A DNA stretch of 24,277 nt from an uncultured Victivallales bacterium (GCA_903834675.1 CAILKC010000380.1:1-24277), one strand, 5' to 3'; positions 9,601 through 19,892 are shown, numbered from the stretch's first letter. The notes: generated from the sequence alone by a model not told the origin. Made by a program: numbers and translations.

Positions 9601-10868
9601 AGAATGGGATGTCCCTTGATCACCTCGTCAAGCGTGTCCCACACTACCGGAGCGCGCCGTTCGATAAGCTTCTTCGCGCTGCGCACAGTGTGTACATAGC
9701 CACGCTCTTTGAGGCGACGCATGATAAAAGGCTCGAAAAGAACCAGCGCCATCTCCTTCGGCAAGCCACACTGGTGCAACCGCAACTCCGGGCCCACCAC
9801 GATCACCGATCGGCCCGAGTAGTCCACACGCTTATCCAGCAAGTTCTGACGAAAGCGTCCCTGCTTACCCTTGAGCATATCGCTGAGACTCTTCAACGGC
9901 CGATTCCCGGTCCCCGTAACCGGCCGTCCGTGCCGACCGTTGTCCATTAGCGCGTCAACCGCCTCCTGCAACATGCGCTTCTCATTCCGGATTATAACCT
10001 CCGGCGTACGTAACTGCAGCAGGTTCTTTAGGCGGTTGTTGCGGTTGATAACACGACGATACAGATCGTTCAAATCGCTCGTGGCAAACCGCCCACCTTC
10101 AAGCGGAACCAACGGGCGCAGATCGGGCGGGATAACCGGCAGCACAGTCAACACCATCCAGCGCGGATCCATGTTGTTCTGCAAGAATCCCTCGGCAAGA
10201 CGCATACGCTTAGCGATCTTCTTACGATTGGCCTTACTTTTCGTGTTACCCATCTCGTCATCCAACTGGGCACGCAGCGCCGCCAAGTCAGTCTGCCCTA
10301 GCAGTTCTTGCATAGCCGCAGCGCCCATACCAGCCTTGAAGGCGTCGCCATAGGTCTCGCGCGCCTCGCGATATTGCTCATCGTTGAGCAGCGCACAGCG
10401 CTGGAGTGGCGTGTCACCTGGATCCGTTACAATCCAGTCTTCGTAATACATAACGCGCTCCAAGGCGCGCGCGGTCATGTCCAACATGAGCCCAATTCGG
10501 CTTGGCATACACTTGAAAAACCAAACGTGCGAAACAGGAACGGCTAACTCGATGTGCCCCATACGCTCACGCCGTACGCGGGACTGCGTAACTTCCACGC
10601 CACACCGATCACACACAATTCCTTTATGCTTAATGCGCTTATACTTGCCACAATTACACTCCCAATCTCGCGTCGGACCAAAGATGCGCTCACAGAAAAG
10701 GCCGCCCTTCTCCGGCTTGAAGGAACGGTAATTGATGGTCTCCGGATTGCGGACCTCACCCCGGCTCCACGAACGAATCGTCTCGGGCGAGGCTACGCCT
10801 ATCGTCACGCACGTCTGCTCTTCGGCTTCGTCAATGCCCAAGACTTGTCGCAGTGCACTATTATCCAA
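6651..10868 (-). CDS. rpoC: DNA-directed RNA polymerase subunit beta'
   Basis: The beta' subunit holds the catalytic magnesium. Taken from TTG 10868, the product has 1405 residues starting [18 protein letters not shown]. It has the first zinc site at Cys71, 73, 86 and 89 (CNCGKYKR...CDRCG), the active-site motif [11 protein letters not shown] with Asp461, 463 and 465, the bridge helix and trigger loop region ([20 protein letters not shown]), and the second zinc site [15 protein letters not shown]. The TTG start is preferred because GGAGG (10878-10882) lies nine bases upstream and because family members begin near this point. An in-frame ATG lies further upstream at 10964, inside the 3' end of rpoB, and the frame stays open back to 10979, but that would add 30 or more residues without homology. 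It is 73 bases after rpoB. Confidence 0.96.
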   Translation of the reverse strand: MDNSALRQVLGIDEAEEQTCVTIGVASPETIRSWSRGEVRNPETINYRSFKPEKGGLFCERIFGPTRDWECNCGKYKRIKHKGIVCDRCGVEVTQSRVRRERMGHIELAVPVSHVWFFKCMPSRIGLMLDMTARALERVMYYEDWIVTDPGDTPLQRCALLNDEQYREARETYGDAFKAGMGAAAMQELLGQTDLAALRAQLDDEMGNTKSKANRKKIAKRMRLAEGFLQNNMDPRWMVLTVLPVIPPDLRPLVPLEGGRFATSDLNDLYRRVINRNNRLKNLLQLRTPEVIIRNEKRMLQEAVDALMDNGRHGRPVTGTGNRPLKSLSDMLKGKQGRFRQNLLDKRVDYSGRSVIVVGPELRLHQCGLPKEMALVLFEPFIMRRLKERGYVHTVRSAKKLIERRAPVVWDTLDEVIKGHPILLNRAPTLHRLSIQAFDPILIEGQAIRLHPLVCSAYNADFDGDQMAVHVPLSNEAQLEAKLLMLAPNNIFSPANGRPVTTPSQDITLGVYYLTYEDKRRRARFEKDVADYKAGTSRQLACSYNDYFEVLRALDHGWLHIHDYFWIRNPDIGKTTEWGDKDSRFIKTTAGRCIFHEIWHTSMGFYNKCAGKKALGQMVKECYDLVGREELVHVLDRLKDLGYEYATRAGFSIGINDMIIPEDKETRIAEAQEKISVVREQRQQGVITELERYNKCVDVWTQANNELAARLFQVLEKNEGKDEINSVFAMLDSGARGSKDQVRQLAGMRGLMAKPSGDIIERPILSNFREGLTVLEYFISSHGARKGLADTALKTADSGYMTRKLVDVAHDVICVEPDCGTVNGIFVKAIREGDEDMVPLRDRIAGRFSVDDIRDPLSDDPAALLVAAGEEITPEIALRVVDRGIESVHIRSVLTCESERGMCCKCYGRNLATGELPQEGDALGIIAAQSIGEPGTQLTMRTFHYGGTAAASFRDPFQRARVGGTLRLEDVRCVEQSGGGFVVLNKNGRAVLEDSEGTETESYELIPGAVLSKAEGERVEAAEVFVRWDPYNVPIITKSGGHLEYRDLIEGVTMKREVSEGSGTEETTVLEHREDLHPQLVILDTKGEVVDHYSLPAGAHIMVEEGTEVSGGETIARTPRQSTRTKDITGGLPRVAELFEARRPKEAAEIARIDGVVELGKINRGRRTITIRDPENDQVEDHVIPAGKRVVVFNGDFVHKGDQLTDGARVPHEILEICGPQELQEYLVNEVQEVYRLQGVEINDKHIEIIVRQMMRKVRITEPGTTGFLFGESIDRREFLEENARVVGEGGQPAEAQPILLGITKASLATDSFISAASFQDTTRVLTEAATYGRVDYLRGFKENVIMGHLIPAGTGYSKVLNVKLEKTVDESTYEERAKPGGSAVDDAAVRAAAARAEAERLLDF

Positions 10869-10877
10869 GGCAGCTGC

Positions 10878-10882
10878 CCTCC
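10878..10882 (-). promoter_or_regulatory. Ribosome binding site that sets the rpoC TTG start
   Basis: GGAGG on the minus strand sits nine bases before TTG 10868-10866. The upstream in-frame starts have no comparable site and overlap rpoB. Confidence 0.6.
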
Positions 10883-10941
10883 ACGTACTGATGGGACCAC
10901 GTCCCCTCGTGTTGTGATATCCGATGCCGTCAAACGCTGCG

Positions 10942-13900
10942 CTACGCCAGCGCCGCCTTGCCATGCTTAACCCGCACATCCAGGCACAAGCTCATCATCT
11001 CGCGCATGAGAACGTTGAAACTCTCCGGCGTACCGGCTTCCAACGTGTTGTCGCCCCGCATGATCGACTCGTAGATCTTGGTCCGCCCGACTACATCATC
11101 GCTCTTTACCGTCAGCATCTCTTGTAAGGTGTGCGCCGCCCCGTAGGCCTCTAGAGCCCACACCTCCATCTCACCGAAACGTTGCCCGCCATGCTGCGCT
11201 TTACCACCCAGCGGCTGCTGCGTCACAAGGGAGTACGGCCCCACGGCACGAGCATGAATCTTATTTACCACCAAGTGGTCAAGCTTCAACATATAGATCT
11301 GGCCAACCATCACCCGCTGGGCGAATGGCGTTCCGGTGCGCCCATCATATAACCGCGTCTTTCCATCATCACCGACAAACCCTTCACTACGGTCACGCCC
11401 AGCCTCGTCCAGCACCCGCCCGTCAGCTGCCACTGACCAGCCCATCTCGTCCACCTTAGCCCTCTTCGCCTCACGCAACAGCTCATGGATTCGGGCCTCA
11501 CTCATGCCGTCAAAGACAGGGCTTGCAACCTTAAGCCCCAGCACACTGGCGGCCCAGCCTACATGGGTCTCCAACACCTGGCCAACGTTCATGCGACTCG
11601 GAACGCCCAGCGGGTTGAGCACAATGTCCACCGGCGTACCGTCCGCCATGAACGGCAGATCCTCCACCGGCACGACTTTGGCAACGATACCCTTGTTGCC
11701 ATGACGCCCAGCCATCTTGTCTCCGACTGAAACACGCCGTTTACTGGCCACGTAGACCTTGACGCTCTTGATGACGCCAGGGTCGGAACCGTCACCCTTC
11801 TCCAGGCGCTCGATGGTTTCATCGCGCCGCATGGTGATATCACGGATGCGGATGCGAAACGCTTTCAATACATCATCTATCTGATCCTTAGCGGGGCCAT
11901 CAGCCATGGTGTAACTGTCATAGTTCTGCGCCAACCGCTTAAGCATCACCTTGGTTATCTTGCGGTCGGCGGGTATAATTTCTCCGCCGCCAGCCCGTTC
12001 GGAACTATATACGCACACCGTGAGCTTCGAACCGAGTAGAATGTCCGCAAGCTTGTCCGCCAACTCATCAAGGGTCTCACCCAACTGTGTCTTGTGGGCA
12101 CCGCCTGCGTCCTTTATCTGCCGACGAATCTCCTGCCGACTCATCTTCTCCTTCGTCGGGTCGACCCGCCGCTCGATACGGACGTCCATGACGATGCCCG
12201 AACAACCACCGGACACCACCAAACTACTATCCTTAACGTCAGCCGCCTTCTCCCCGAAAATGGCCCGCAAGAGCCGCTCTTCAGGCGCAAGTTCAGTCTC
12301 GCTTTTCGGGGTGATCTTACCGACTAAAATGTCCCCGGCCTTGACCTCGGCACCAATACGAATAGCCCCCTCACTGTCGAGGTTTCGCAGTGCCTCTTCA
12401 CCAACATTTGGAATGTCCCTGGTGATTTCTTCAGGGCCGAGCTTCGTGTCCCGAGCAACGATATCGTACTCGCTAATGTGGATACTCGTGTAAACGTCAT
12501 CTTTGACGAGCCGCTCACTGAGGACGATGGCATCTTCAAAGTTGTAGCCGTGCCAAGGCATAAAAGCCACCTTGACATTACGTCCTAGCGCCAGTTCGCC
12601 ACCCTCGGTACTGGCGCCATCCGCAATCACCTGACCGGCTTTCACGCGATCTCCTGTCCGCACCACAGGCCGCTGGTTGATTATGGTCGACGCATTTGAG
12701 CGCATGAATTTGTAGAGCTGGTAGGTGCGTACGAGATCCGTGTCGCCGGTGTCAGCAGGGAGCTTTCCATCGGGGGTCACGATAATGCGCTCAGCCGTAG
12801 CACTAGCTACAATTCCATCGCGGTCCGCGGCGAGCACGGCCCGCGAGTCGCGCGCCGCAACACCTTCAAGACCTGTCCCTACGTACGGGGACTCCGCCCT
12901 GATCAATGGCACCGCTTGACGCTGCATATTTGAGCCCATGAGGGCACGGTTCGCATCGTTGTGTTCTAGGAAGGGAATCAAACCAGCCGCGGCACTGATT
13001 AGCTGCTTGGGCGATACGTCCATATATTGCACGTCCTTCGCAGGGTGCTCGCCCGAGTCTCCGCGATGACGCGACAGCACGTATTCGTTGAGGAACCGCC
13101 CCCTGTCGTCGAGCGGCGCGTTTGCCTGAGCAATCACATAGCGCTCCTCGACGTCCGCAGCCAGAAAGTCGATCTCGTCGGTAACCCGCCCGTCTTTGAC
13201 ACGGCGGTAAGGCGTTTCGATAAACCCAAACCGGTTAATATGGCCATAAAGCGCCAGAGACGATATCAGGCCGATGTTAGGACCTTCAGGAGTCTCAATG
13301 GGGCAGACCCGTCCGTAGTGGCTCGAGTGTACATCCCGCACCTCAAAACCCGCCCGTTCACGGCTCAGTCCGCCCGGCCCCAAGGCGCTTAGACGACGCT
13401 TGTTCGTCAACTCCGCCAAGCAGTTCGTCTGATCCATAAATTGGCTAAGTTGATTACGCCCGAAAAAGTCCCTGATAACTCCCGCCAACGCCTTCGGATT
13501 CACAAGCTTTGCAGGTGTGACCTCTTCTGCGTTCATGTCAAACAAAGTCATGCGCTCACGCACCAAACGCTCCGTACGCACCAGCCCCACGCGGCACTGA
13601 TTCTGCAGCAACTCGCCAACGGTACGAATGCGGCGGCGACCAAGATGATCGATGTCGTCCTCCGGACCGTTCTCGTTCTGGAGTTTCATCATGTACGCAG
13701 TCCCGGCAACCAAGTCCTCTTTCGCCAATGTACGCACAGCCTCAGCCGGCGGCGCTAGCTTGAGAAGTTGAAAAATATCTGCCAGTTTTTGATTGATCTT
13801 GTGACGCCCAACCAGCCCGAGATCATAGCGCCTAACATCGAAGAATAACCGCTTAAAGAGTTGCCGCGCGTTGTTGACGTTCGGGGGATCTCCAGGCCGC

Positions 13901-14844
13901 AGGCGGCGGTATATCTCCTTCAGCGCGTCCTCCGTAGTGCCGGTCGGGTCACGCTGTAGGCAACGTACAAACGAACTGCCCAACTCAGCGGTATCCACTA
14001 CAGCAATGCTGCTAACCCCGGCCTGCTTCAGGGTGGTCAGCAACTCCATATTCAGCGACTCAAGCGCCGGCGCAATCGGCTCTACGGCGCCGCCCTTTGG
14101 GCCACTTCCTTTGGCACTATCAACCGCAAACACCGCATCGGCAGTGTAGTAGACGGACGGGTCTTCTACCTTCATCAACTTTGAAACCGCCACCTTCCGG
14201 ATGCTGTACATCACGCTCAGCAAATCCTGCGTCGTATCGTAGCCAATCGCTCGCAGGAAAGTGGTGATTAAGAACTTCCGACGACGCCGACGCCGGTCCA
14301 AGTAGATAAACATAAGATCGTTGATGTCAAACTGTACTTCCATCCAAGATCCGTGGTCCGGAATCACTCGGAAAGAGTACAGTTGACGGCCGCTAGCGTG
14401 GCGGGACTTCTCAAAGCAAATACCCGGCGACCGGTGCAACTGACTTACGATTACGCGCTCAGCCCCGTTTATGACGAAGCTCCCCCGCTCCGTCATAATG
14501 GGAATGTCCCCCATGTAGACGCGCTCTTCCTTGGTGTCTTTCGCCGTCTTCAGGCGAAACACAACGTGAAGAGGTGCCGCAAAGGTCCCCCCGTCCTTCA
14601 TGCAGTCAACCAGCGGAATCTTGGGCTCACCAATCTCGTAGCGAACAAAGTCCAAGACACAGTTCTGGTCAAAGCTCTCAATCGGAAAGACCTCTAGAAA
14701 AACCTCCTGGAAGCCCTTGCTCTCGCGCTGCTCCGCAGGGACGTCCAACTGCAGAAACTCTGCGTAAGACTGCAGCTGAATCCCGATCAGATCGGGCACC
14801 TCAAGGACGTCCCGAAGTTTCCCGAAATTGACTCGTTCAACCAT
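10942..14844 (-). CDS. rpoB: DNA-directed RNA polymerase subunit beta
   Basis: The beta subunit forms half of the RNA polymerase active-site cleft and is the rifampicin target. The 1300-residue product starts [20 protein letters not shown]. It contains the rifampicin pocket ([20 protein letters not shown] then [18 protein letters not shown]), [20 protein letters not shown], the [12 protein letters not shown] segment and the C-terminal [20 protein letters not shown] clamp region. Within the pocket, residue 481, equivalent to E. coli His526, is Asn (AAC, 13404-13402), and the position equivalent to Pro520 is Cys. Equivalents of Asp516, Arg529 and Ser531 are kept. The ATG at 14844 has GAGG eight bases upstream. 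A longer frame to 14898 is not used. Confidence 0.97.
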   Translation of the reverse strand: MVERVNFGKLRDVLEVPDLIGIQLQSYAEFLQLDVPAEQRESKGFQEVFLEVFPIESFDQNCVLDFVRYEIGEPKIPLVDCMKDGGTFAAPLHVVFRLKTAKDTKEERVYMGDIPIMTERGSFVINGAERVIVSQLHRSPGICFEKSRHASGRQLYSFRVIPDHGSWMEVQFDINDLMFIYLDRRRRRRKFLITTFLRAIGYDTTQDLLSVMYSIRKVAVSKLMKVEDPSVYYTADAVFAVDSAKGSGPKGGAVEPIAPALESLNMELLTTLKQAGVSSIAVVDTAELGSSFVRCLQRDPTGTTEDALKEIYRRLRPGDPPNVNNARQLFKRLFFDVRRYDLGLVGRHKINQKLADIFQLLKLAPPAEAVRTLAKEDLVAGTAYMMKLQNENGPEDDIDHLGRRRIRTVGELLQNQCRVGLVRTERLVRERMTLFDMNAEEVTPAKLVNPKALAGVIRDFFGRNQLSQFMDQTNCLAELTNKRRLSALGPGGLSRERAGFEVRDVHSSHYGRVCPIETPEGPNIGLISSLALYGHINRFGFIETPYRRVKDGRVTDEIDFLAADVEERYVIAQANAPLDDRGRFLNEYVLSRHRGDSGEHPAKDVQYMDVSPKQLISAAAGLIPFLEHNDANRALMGSNMQRQAVPLIRAESPYVGTGLEGVAARDSRAVLAADRDGIVASATAERIIVTPDGKLPADTGDTDLVRTYQLYKFMRSNASTIINQRPVVRTGDRVKAGQVIADGASTEGGELALGRNVKVAFMPWHGYNFEDAIVLSERLVKDDVYTSIHISEYDIVARDTKLGPEEITRDIPNVGEEALRNLDSEGAIRIGAEVKAGDILVGKITPKSETELAPEERLLRAIFGEKAADVKDSSLVVSGGCSGIVMDVRIERRVDPTKEKMSRQEIRRQIKDAGGAHKTQLGETLDELADKLADILLGSKLTVCVYSSERAGGGEIIPADRKITKVMLKRLAQNYDSYTMADGPAKDQIDDVLKAFRIRIRDITMRRDETIERLEKGDGSDPGVIKSVKVYVASKRRVSVGDKMAGRHGNKGIVAKVVPVEDLPFMADGTPVDIVLNPLGVPSRMNVGQVLETHVGWAASVLGLKVASPVFDGMSEARIHELLREAKRAKVDEMGWSVAADGRVLDEAGRDRSEGFVGDDGKTRLYDGRTGTPFAQRVMVGQIYMLKLDHLVVNKIHARAVGPYSLVTQQPLGGKAQHGGQRFGEMEVWALEAYGAAHTLQEMLTVKSDDVVGRTKIYESIMRGDNTLEAGTPESFNVLMREMMSLCLDVRVKHGKAALA

Positions 14845-14920
14845 GCTGTGCGCCTCACGTGGAAAGGTTACCCAAGAAAGAGAGCCAGTCGGTCCCATCT
14901 ACACGACAAAGTAAGGCAGA

Positions 14921-14942
14921 GAGGTCGGCCATAGCCGACCTC
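14921..14942 (-). promoter_or_regulatory. Strong hairpin between rplL and rpoB
   Basis: GAGGTCGGC and GCCGACCTC form a perfect 9-base GC-rich stem with a 4-base loop. It lies in the middle of the 142-base spacer between rplL and rpoB. No U-run follows on the minus strand. In E. coli the same spacer carries an attenuator and an RNase III site that set the ratio of ribosomal proteins to RNA polymerase. A similar role is inferred from position and structure only. Confidence 0.55.
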
Positions 14943-14986
14943 CCCCCATTCTTAATGCTGTACGCACTGTGCGAAGCAGCAAACGA

Positions 14987-15400
14987 TCACTTCAATTCGA
15001 CCGTCGCACCAACCTCCTCAAGCTTAGCCTTCATCTTCTGGGCTTCTTCCTTCGTGACACTGTCTTTTACCGTCTTTGGGGCGTCAGTGACTAGGTCCTT
15101 CGCCTCTTTCAGACCAAGGCCCGTAATTTCACGAACCACCTTGATCACAGATATCTTCTTCTCACCACTTGCAACCAGGATCACATCAAATTCCGTCTTC
15201 TCTTCCGCTGCCGCTGCGCCCGATCCACCCGCGCCCGGAGCCGCAGCCACAGCAGTGGCCACGGGAGCAGCAGCGCTGACACCCAGCCTCCGCTCAAGGG
15301 CCTTCACCAACTGCGACAGCTCAAGTACCGTGAGCTTCTCGACGTAGGAGATGAACTTTTCCATCTCCTCCGACACGACCACGTTGTTTTCGTCAGACAT
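14987..15400 (-). CDS. rplL: 50S ribosomal protein L7/L12
   Basis: L7/L12 forms the multi-copy stalk that recruits translational GTPases. The 137-residue product has an N-terminal dimerisation domain ([20 protein letters not shown]), an alanine/glycine-rich hinge at about 43-66 and the conserved C-terminal domain ([20 protein letters not shown], then [15 protein letters not shown]). It is somewhat longer than the usual 120-130 residues because of an N-terminal addition ([12 protein letters not shown]). The ATG at 15400 follows GAGGAATCCAAGC. It is 22 bases after rplJ. Confidence 0.98.
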   Translation of the reverse strand: MSDENNVVVSEEMEKFISYVEKLTVLELSQLVKALERRLGVSAAAPVATAVAAAPGAGGSGAAAAEEKTEFDVILVASGEKKISVIKVVREITGLGLKEAKDLVTDAPKTVKDSVTKEEAQKMKAKLEEVGATVELK

Positions 15401-15422
15401 GCTTGGATTCCTCTGCGCTTTA

Positions 15423-15947
15423 TCAGGCTGCTTTCTCTTTCTGACTCAGATACGCATTCAGCACAAACACTACGCTTGCAACTTTGGCGTTTAGCACTTG
15501 AACCATCTGCGTGGCGGGAGTCTGCAGCAACCCTAATAGTTGCGCCTGCAGAACTTCTTTAGGCGGGAGCTCTGCCAGGGCAGACGCCTGTGCGCCCGAA
15601 CAGAACTTACCCTCAACCACCGCCCCCTTGATGACGGCACCCGGTCGAGTCTTGGCAAAGTCGCGCAGCGCCCTCGCAACCCCGACCGGGTCGACACCCC
15701 CACTAACCAGCGCTGTATCAAGCTTCAACTCCGACCGCCCCAGTGCAGCCAGTCCGCTGCCCGCCGCCGCTATTCTCAGCAGACGGTTGGGAACCACATG
15801 GCATTCGCTGCCACAGCTTCTGAGCGCGCTGCGCAGCGCCCGGAAGTCAGCCGCCGTCAGGCCCTTAAACCCGATCAAGAACAGACTGGAAGACGACTCG
15901 ACCAGAGCTCGGATGTCCTGAACTAGTTGTGTCTTTTCTGCTCTCAT
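15423..15947 (-). CDS. rplJ: 50S ribosomal protein L10
   Basis: L10 is the base of the L7/L12 stalk. The 174-residue product starts [20 protein letters not shown], has the RNA-binding domain with [17 protein letters not shown], and ends in the long helix [20 protein letters not shown] that binds L7/L12 dimers. The ATG at 15947 is five bases after the rplA stop, with AGGACAG as ribosome binding site. A longer open frame to 16010 overlaps rplA. The spacer is too short for the classic L10 leader, so any autoregulatory site would have to lie inside rplA. Confidence 0.95.
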   Translation of the reverse strand: MRAEKTQLVQDIRALVESSSSLFLIGFKGLTAADFRALRSALRSCGSECHVVPNRLLRIAAAGSGLAALGRSELKLDTALVSGGVDPVGVARALRDFAKTRPGAVIKGAVVEGKFCSGAQASALAELPPKEVLQAQLLGLLQTPATQMVQVLNAKVASVVFVLNAYLSQKEKAA

Positions 15948-15952
15948 CTGTC

Positions 15953-16648
15953 CTATGCCTTCACCATGTCCTTGAGGTCCAGCCGTATACCAGGACTCAT
16001 CGTAGCGCAAAGGGTAGCTGACAGCACATACGTGCCTTTAGCCGTCGCCGGCCGCGCACGCAGTACGGTATGAGTCGCCACCTCTGCGTTCTCTACTAAG
16101 TCCTCCGGCGTGAAACTCACCTTGCCGATTGGCATGTGCACGCATCCGGCACGATCACACCGATACTCGACGCGCCCCCCCTTAGACTCCTGCACGGCAG
16201 TGCCCGTGTTATCGGTCACGGTTCCAGTCTTCGGATTCGGCATCAGCCCACGCGGACCCAGCAGTCGCCCTAACGTCCGCACCACTCGCATGGCGTCGGG
16301 GGTAGCAATCAGCACGTCGAACTCGAGCCACCCACCCTTAATGCGCTCCAACAGGTCCTCAAAGCCGACAACGTCCGCACCAGCATCACGTGCCTTCTGC
16401 GCGGCCTCACCCTCGGCTACCACCGCAACCCGAACCTTCTTTCCCGTACCTTTAGGCAGCATGATCGCACCACGAACTACTTGGTCGGACTGGCGCGGAT
16501 CGATGCCTAACCTAAACGCGATCTCCACGGTTTCGTCAAACTTTGGCACCTGCATCCCCTTTAGCAGCTTAACGGCAGCTGCAAGGGGATACCGTGATTG
16601 CCGGTCGATACATGCTAGCCGGGCGCGATAGAGCTTACTTCTCTTCAT
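15953..16648 (-). CDS. rplA: 50S ribosomal protein L1
   Basis: L1 forms the mobile stalk at the E site and is a known translational repressor of the L11-L1 mRNA in many bacteria. The 231-residue product starts [20 protein letters not shown] and contains [20 protein letters not shown], the signature [20 protein letters not shown] and [20 protein letters not shown]. The ATG at 16648 follows GAGGTGGCCG and lies 14 bases inside rplK, so the two genes overlap and are probably coupled. An upstream start at 16687 would overlap more and has no support. Confidence 0.96.
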   Translation of the reverse strand: MKRSKLYRARLACIDRQSRYPLAAAVKLLKGMQVPKFDETVEIAFRLGIDPRQSDQVVRGAIMLPKGTGKKVRVAVVAEGEAAQKARDAGADVVGFEDLLERIKGGWLEFDVLIATPDAMRVVRTLGRLLGPRGLMPNPKTGTVTDNTGTAVQESKGGRVEYRCDRAGCVHMPIGKVSFTPEDLVENAEVATHTVLRARPATAKGTYVLSATLCATMSPGIRLDLKDMVKA

Positions 16649-17069
16649 CGGCCACCTCGATTCCCATGCTGCGCGCCGTGCCAGCAATGATCCTCACAGC
16701 CGCGTCCACGTCCGTCGTATTCAGGTCGTCCTTCTTAATCTCGACGATCTGCACAAGGTCCTTTCTCGTGACCTTGCCGACCTTCTCCCGACCCGCTGTC
16801 TTGGACCCACTCGCCAAGTTGGCTGCCTTCTTTAGCAGCACGGCCGCAGGAGGACTTTTGGTCAAGAACGTGAAGGACCGATCCTGAAAGACCGTGATGA
16901 CCACCGGAATGATCAGCCCGGCCTGGGACTGGGTCGCAGCGTTGAACTGCTTGCAGAACTCCATTATGTTGACCCCTGCCTGTCCGAGGGCGGGACCAAC
17001 TGGGGGTGCGGGGTTTGCTGCACCCGCAGGAATCTGCAGGCGTACCACGCCTACGACTTTTTTTGCCAT
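16635..17069 (-). CDS. rplK: 50S ribosomal protein L11
   Basis: L11 binds the GTPase-associated centre of 23S rRNA and is needed for thiostrepton action and the stringent response. The 144-residue product starts [20 protein letters not shown] and contains [20 protein letters not shown] with the prolines of the thiostrepton-contact helix intact. The carboxyl end contains [20 protein letters not shown]. The ATG at 17069 follows AAGGGCAAG. The gene overlaps rplA by 14 bases. The 96-base spacer after nusG could host the L1 repressor site; I could not identify it with confidence. Confidence 0.98.
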   Translation of the reverse strand: MAKKVVGVVRLQIPAGAANPAPPVGPALGQAGVNIMEFCKQFNAATQSQAGLIIPVVITVFQDRSFTFLTKSPPAAVLLKKAANLASGSKTAGREKVGKVTRKDLVQIVEIKKDDLNTTDVDAAVRIIAGTARSMGIEVADEEK

Positions 17070-17165
17070 CTTGCCCTTTCTTCACGCCACTGGTCAGAGT
17101 TGGCAGGGACTCTCCCAAGAGCGCGTGTGCTGTGTTACAGCCTATAGCCCGAGCCACCGTACGTA

Positions 17166-17732
17166 TCAAGTGCGCTCGACCTGCCAATACTCCACTTCCA
17201 CCGGGGTGGAGCGCCCAAAAATAGTCACCGACACCCGCAACTTGCCGCGGCCCGCATCTACATTCTCAATCACACCCTCAAAATTCTCAAAAGCTCCGTC
17301 TCGAATCGTTATGCTCTCGCCAATCTGGAACTGTACCTTGGGCTTGCTGCCCTCTTCGCTGGCCTTGCACTGCACCAACATGTCATCGACCTCATGCTGG
17401 GGCAAAGGCCTTGGCTTCTCCCCCCCCATGAACCCGATAATGCCCTGAGTGTCGCGGATGAAGTACCAAGCCTTATGGTTGGGCTGACCACTGTCATCCA
17501 GCAGGCACGCCTTCATCAGAATATAGCCAGGGTACAGCTTACGCTCTGAGGTCACCCGTCGGCCCTGGCGGCGCTCGGAAACCTTCTCAGTTGGGATCAC
17601 CACGTCCAAGACCAAGTCTGCCACGCCTTCTACCTCTCGGCGGCGCTCTATACTGTTCTTGACGCGAAATTCCTGGCCAGACATGGTCTGAACCACGAAC
17701 CACTGTGCACGGTCCTGCTGGGTGTCGCTCAT
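17166..17732 (-). CDS. nusG: Transcription termination/antitermination factor NusG
   Basis: NusG binds RNA polymerase through its N-terminal NGN domain and links it to Rho or ribosomal S10 through the KOW domain. The 188-residue product starts MSDTQQDRAQWFVVQTMSGQ, has the NGN core ending PGYILMKACL and IIGFMGGEKPRPLP, and a KOW domain with GESITIRDGAFENFEGVIEN. An in-frame GTG at 17789 overlaps the secE stop (GTGA) and would add 19 residues that do not look like NusG. Neither start has a strong ribosome binding site, so the ATG is chosen on homology. Confidence 0.95.
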   Translation of the reverse strand: MSDTQQDRAQWFVVQTMSGQEFRVKNSIERRREVEGVADLVLDVVIPTEKVSERRQGRRVTSERKLYPGYILMKACLLDDSGQPNHKAWYFIRDTQGIIGFMGGEKPRPLPQHEVDDMLVQCKASEEGSKPKVQFQIGESITIRDGAFENFEGVIENVDAGRGKLRVSVTIFGRSTPVEVEYWQVERT

Positions 17733-17785
17733 CGCTGCGATGTTCCGCTGTAGACTTTGCCCTGGCGGACAGTTCAAGCTGTCCG

Positions 17786-17986
17786 TCACCGGCCGACCGT
17801 CAGGAGTTGAATGACCGCTTTGGCGACCCAGTCTGTCGCACCCACGAACAACGTGAGAATACCTACCGACGCAATCACTACCACTGTAGAATCGACTAGT
17901 TCATTCCAGCCTGGCCACGTACACTTACGTAGCTCGCCCACCGTCTCGTGGTATGTTGTCGTGATCTTTTCGATCGGGTTGATCAT
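17786..17986 (-). CDS. secE: Preprotein translocase subunit SecE
   Basis: SecE clamps SecY in the inner-membrane protein channel. The 66-residue product has the amphipathic segment with ELRKCTWPGWNELVDSTVVV (the family motif usually ends WPxxxE) and one membrane segment at about 33-50 (TVVVIASVGILTLFVGA). This is the short single-span form found in most bacteria. The ATG at 17986 lies after AGGACTAGGG. Position between tRNA-Trp and nusG matches the common gene order. Confidence 0.95.
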   Translation of the reverse strand: MINPIEKITTTYHETVGELRKCTWPGWNELVDSTVVVIASVGILTLFVGATDWVAKAVIQLLTVGR

Positions 17987-18045
17987 GGGCCCTAGTCCTA
18001 GGGTTACCTGAGCACCCCATCGGAGGTGCCCGCCGTATACTTACT

Positions 18046-18121
18046 TGGCAGGTGAGACAGGGCTCGAACCTGCGACCTGCGGTTTTGGAGACCGCTGCTC
18101 TACCAACTGAGCTACTCACCT
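18046..18121 (-). tRNA. tRNA-Trp (anticodon CCA)
   Basis: The 76-base minus-strand sequence folds into a full cloverleaf: acceptor stem AGGTGAG/CTCACCT, D arm GCTC-AGTTGGTA-GAGC, anticodon stem GCGGT/ACCGC with loop CTCCAAA, and T arm GCAGG-TTCGAGC-CCTGT. The 3' CCA is encoded. It lies between rpmG and secE, so it is likely released from the same transcript. Confidence 0.97.
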
Positions 18122-18144
18122 ATGCACTCGTACCGCGGCGCCCG

Positions 18145-18297
18145 TCATCTAGTTTCGCGGTGTAACGTCGGCTTCCGCTCGAACGGACAGAACTTCTTCA
18201 ACTCAAGCCGACCGGTCGTGTTGCGGCGATTTTTGACGGTGCTATAATTGCGCCGTTTGCATTCGGTGCAGGCCATCGTAATGATTTCACCCGGCAT
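18145..18297 (-). CDS. rpmG: 50S ribosomal protein L33
   Basis: L33 is a small large-subunit protein near the E site. The 50-residue product starts [20 protein letters not shown] and ends KPTLHRETR. Family members either carry four zinc-binding cysteines or have lost them. Here Cys10, Cys13 and Cys37 remain, but the fourth position (residue 40) is Glu in FCPFERK, so the zinc site looks incomplete. The ATG at 18297 follows GAGGAAGATCGA. Met8 is an alternative start. A longer frame to 18441 overlaps the tuf end and is not credible. Confidence 0.93.
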   Translation of the reverse strand: MPGEIITMACTECKRRNYSTVKNRRNTTGRLELKKFCPFERKPTLHRETR

Positions 18298-18394
18298 TCG
18301 ATCTTCCTCGTTAAACCTACTACCGCACTTTATCAGATGTTTGCGCGGTGCGCTGGCAGCGACAAACGCTTCAGTCAGCGCGTTGTCAGTGTGG

Positions 18395-19603
18395 CTACTC
18401 GATAATGTCAGCGACTCGTCCAGCGCCCACTGTACGCCCACCCTCGCGGATGGCGAACCTCAAAGTTTTCTCCATAGCAATAGGCTGTATAAGCTCCACG
18501 ACGACGCTCACGTTATCCCCCGGCATGACCATCTCCGTTCCTTCAGGCAAGTACATGACACCTGTCACATCAGTCGTGCGGAAGTAGAACTGTGGGCGAT
18601 AACCGTTGAAGAAAGGCGTATGCCGCCCGCCCTCCTCTTTCGTAAGGATATAGACCTCAGCCTTGAACTTGGTGTGGGGGGTGATGCAGCCAGGAGCGGC
18701 TACAACCTGACCGCGCTCGACATCTTCCTTTTTCGTGCCGCGCAGCAGACATCCAATATTGTCACCCGCCTGGCCACGATCAAGAATCTTACGGAACATT
18801 TCAACGCCGGTAACGGTCGTCTTGAAGGTTGGCTTGAGACCGACAATCTCAATCTCTTGTCCGGTCTTTACGACACCGCGTTCGACGCGACCCGTAACAA
18901 CTGTGCCGCGCCCTTCGATAGAGAACACGTCTTCGATCGGCATCAGGAAGGGCTGGTCAATGGCGCGGACGGGTTCCGCGATAAAGGCGTCGCAGGCGTC
19001 CATCAGTTCTTTGATGCACTTGGCTTCATTCGCATCCGCGCTCTCAGCGCGAGCGGCACTCAGCGCCGAGCCGCGCACGATTGGAGTGTCGTCGCCGGGG
19101 AACTCGTACTTGATCAGCAACTCGCGAATTTCCATCTCTACCAGTTCTAGGAGTTCGCTGTCGTCGACCACGTCCACCTTGTTCAGGAATACGACTATGG
19201 CAGGCACGCCAACCTGGCGAGCCAGCAGAATATGTTCCCGCGTCTGGGGCATCGGGCCGTCGACCGCACTGACCACCAGAATGGCACCGTCCATCTGCGC
19301 TGCGCCGGTAATCATGTTCTTGACATAGTCTGCGTGGCCAGGGCAATCGACGTGGGCGTAATGCCGCTTGTCGCTCTGGTACTCTACGTGTGAGGTGGCG
19401 ATGGTCAGGATCTTCGTCGCATCTCGCCGACCCTGCGACTCTGATGCTTTGGCCACTTCATCGTATGGGATGTACGTGGACAAACCGCGCAACGACTGCA
19501 CCTTTGTGATCGCCGCCGTCAGGGTAGTCTTGCCATGGTCCACGTGACCAATCGTACCGATGTTGACGTGCGGTTTTGTCCTCTGGAATTGTTCTTTTGC
19601 CAT
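18395..19603 (-). CDS. tuf: Elongation factor Tu
   Basis: EF-Tu carries aminoacyl-tRNA to the ribosome. The 402-residue product has the P-loop GHVDHGKT at 19-26, DCPGH at 86-90, NKVD and SAL for guanine recognition, and domains II and III ending [20 protein letters not shown]. Switch I differs from most bacteria: the usual ARGITINTSHVEY reads [14 protein letters not shown] (62-75). The catalytic threonine position is kept (Thr67) but the Arg-Gly pair is gone. I recall similar switch I sequences in planctomycetes, which is the main taxonomic clue. The ATG at 19603 follows AAGGTGA. A 162-base leader without recognised features separates it from tRNA-Thr. Confidence 0.97.
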   Translation of the reverse strand: MAKEQFQRTKPHVNIGTIGHVDHGKTTLTAAITKVQSLRGLSTYIPYDEVAKASESQGRRDATKILTIATSHVEYQSDKRHYAHVDCPGHADYVKNMITGAAQMDGAILVVSAVDGPMPQTREHILLARQVGVPAIVVFLNKVDVVDDSELLELVEMEIRELLIKYEFPGDDTPIVRGSALSAARAESADANEAKCIKELMDACDAFIAEPVRAIDQPFLMPIEDVFSIEGRGTVVTGRVERGVVKTGQEIEIVGLKPTFKTTVTGVEMFRKILDRGQAGDNIGCLLRGTKKEDVERGQVVAAPGCITPHTKFKAEVYILTKEEGGRHTPFFNGYRPQFYFRTTDVTGVMYLPEGTEMVMPGDNVSVVVELIQPIAMEKTLRFAIREGGRTVGAGRVADIIE

Positions 19604-19765
19604 TGTCGTTCACCTTCTGACTTGTAAGGCCGCCAAAATACCTACTACCATCTTTTGCCGGCGTGCCCCAGACTCTTTGCTGCACCTACCTGCTATCCGA
19701 CTCACCGAGCCGTGTCCTAAGGCTACGCCAGTTCCCTGAAACCGCCTGTACCAGCAACTCGGCTA

Positions 19766-19841
<76 letters not shown>

Positions 19842-19864
19842 ACCGTAAAAACGCTAGAGCTGGT

Positions 19865-19892
19865 ACTGTACGACGCGAATCTACGTTGGCAA
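19865..19892 (-). promoter_or_regulatory. Promoter for tRNA-Thr and tuf
   Basis: On the minus strand TTGCCA (19892-19887, five of six consensus bases) and TACAGT (19870-19865, four of six) are 16 bases apart. The predicted start is about 15-18 bases before the tRNA. It sits in the 133-base gap after rpsA, where no T-tract terminator was seen. Confidence 0.55.

Noticed and set aside
9201..9950. A 249-codon plus-strand open frame inside rpoC
   Set aside because: It covers the most conserved part of rpoC on the opposite strand and has no independent support.
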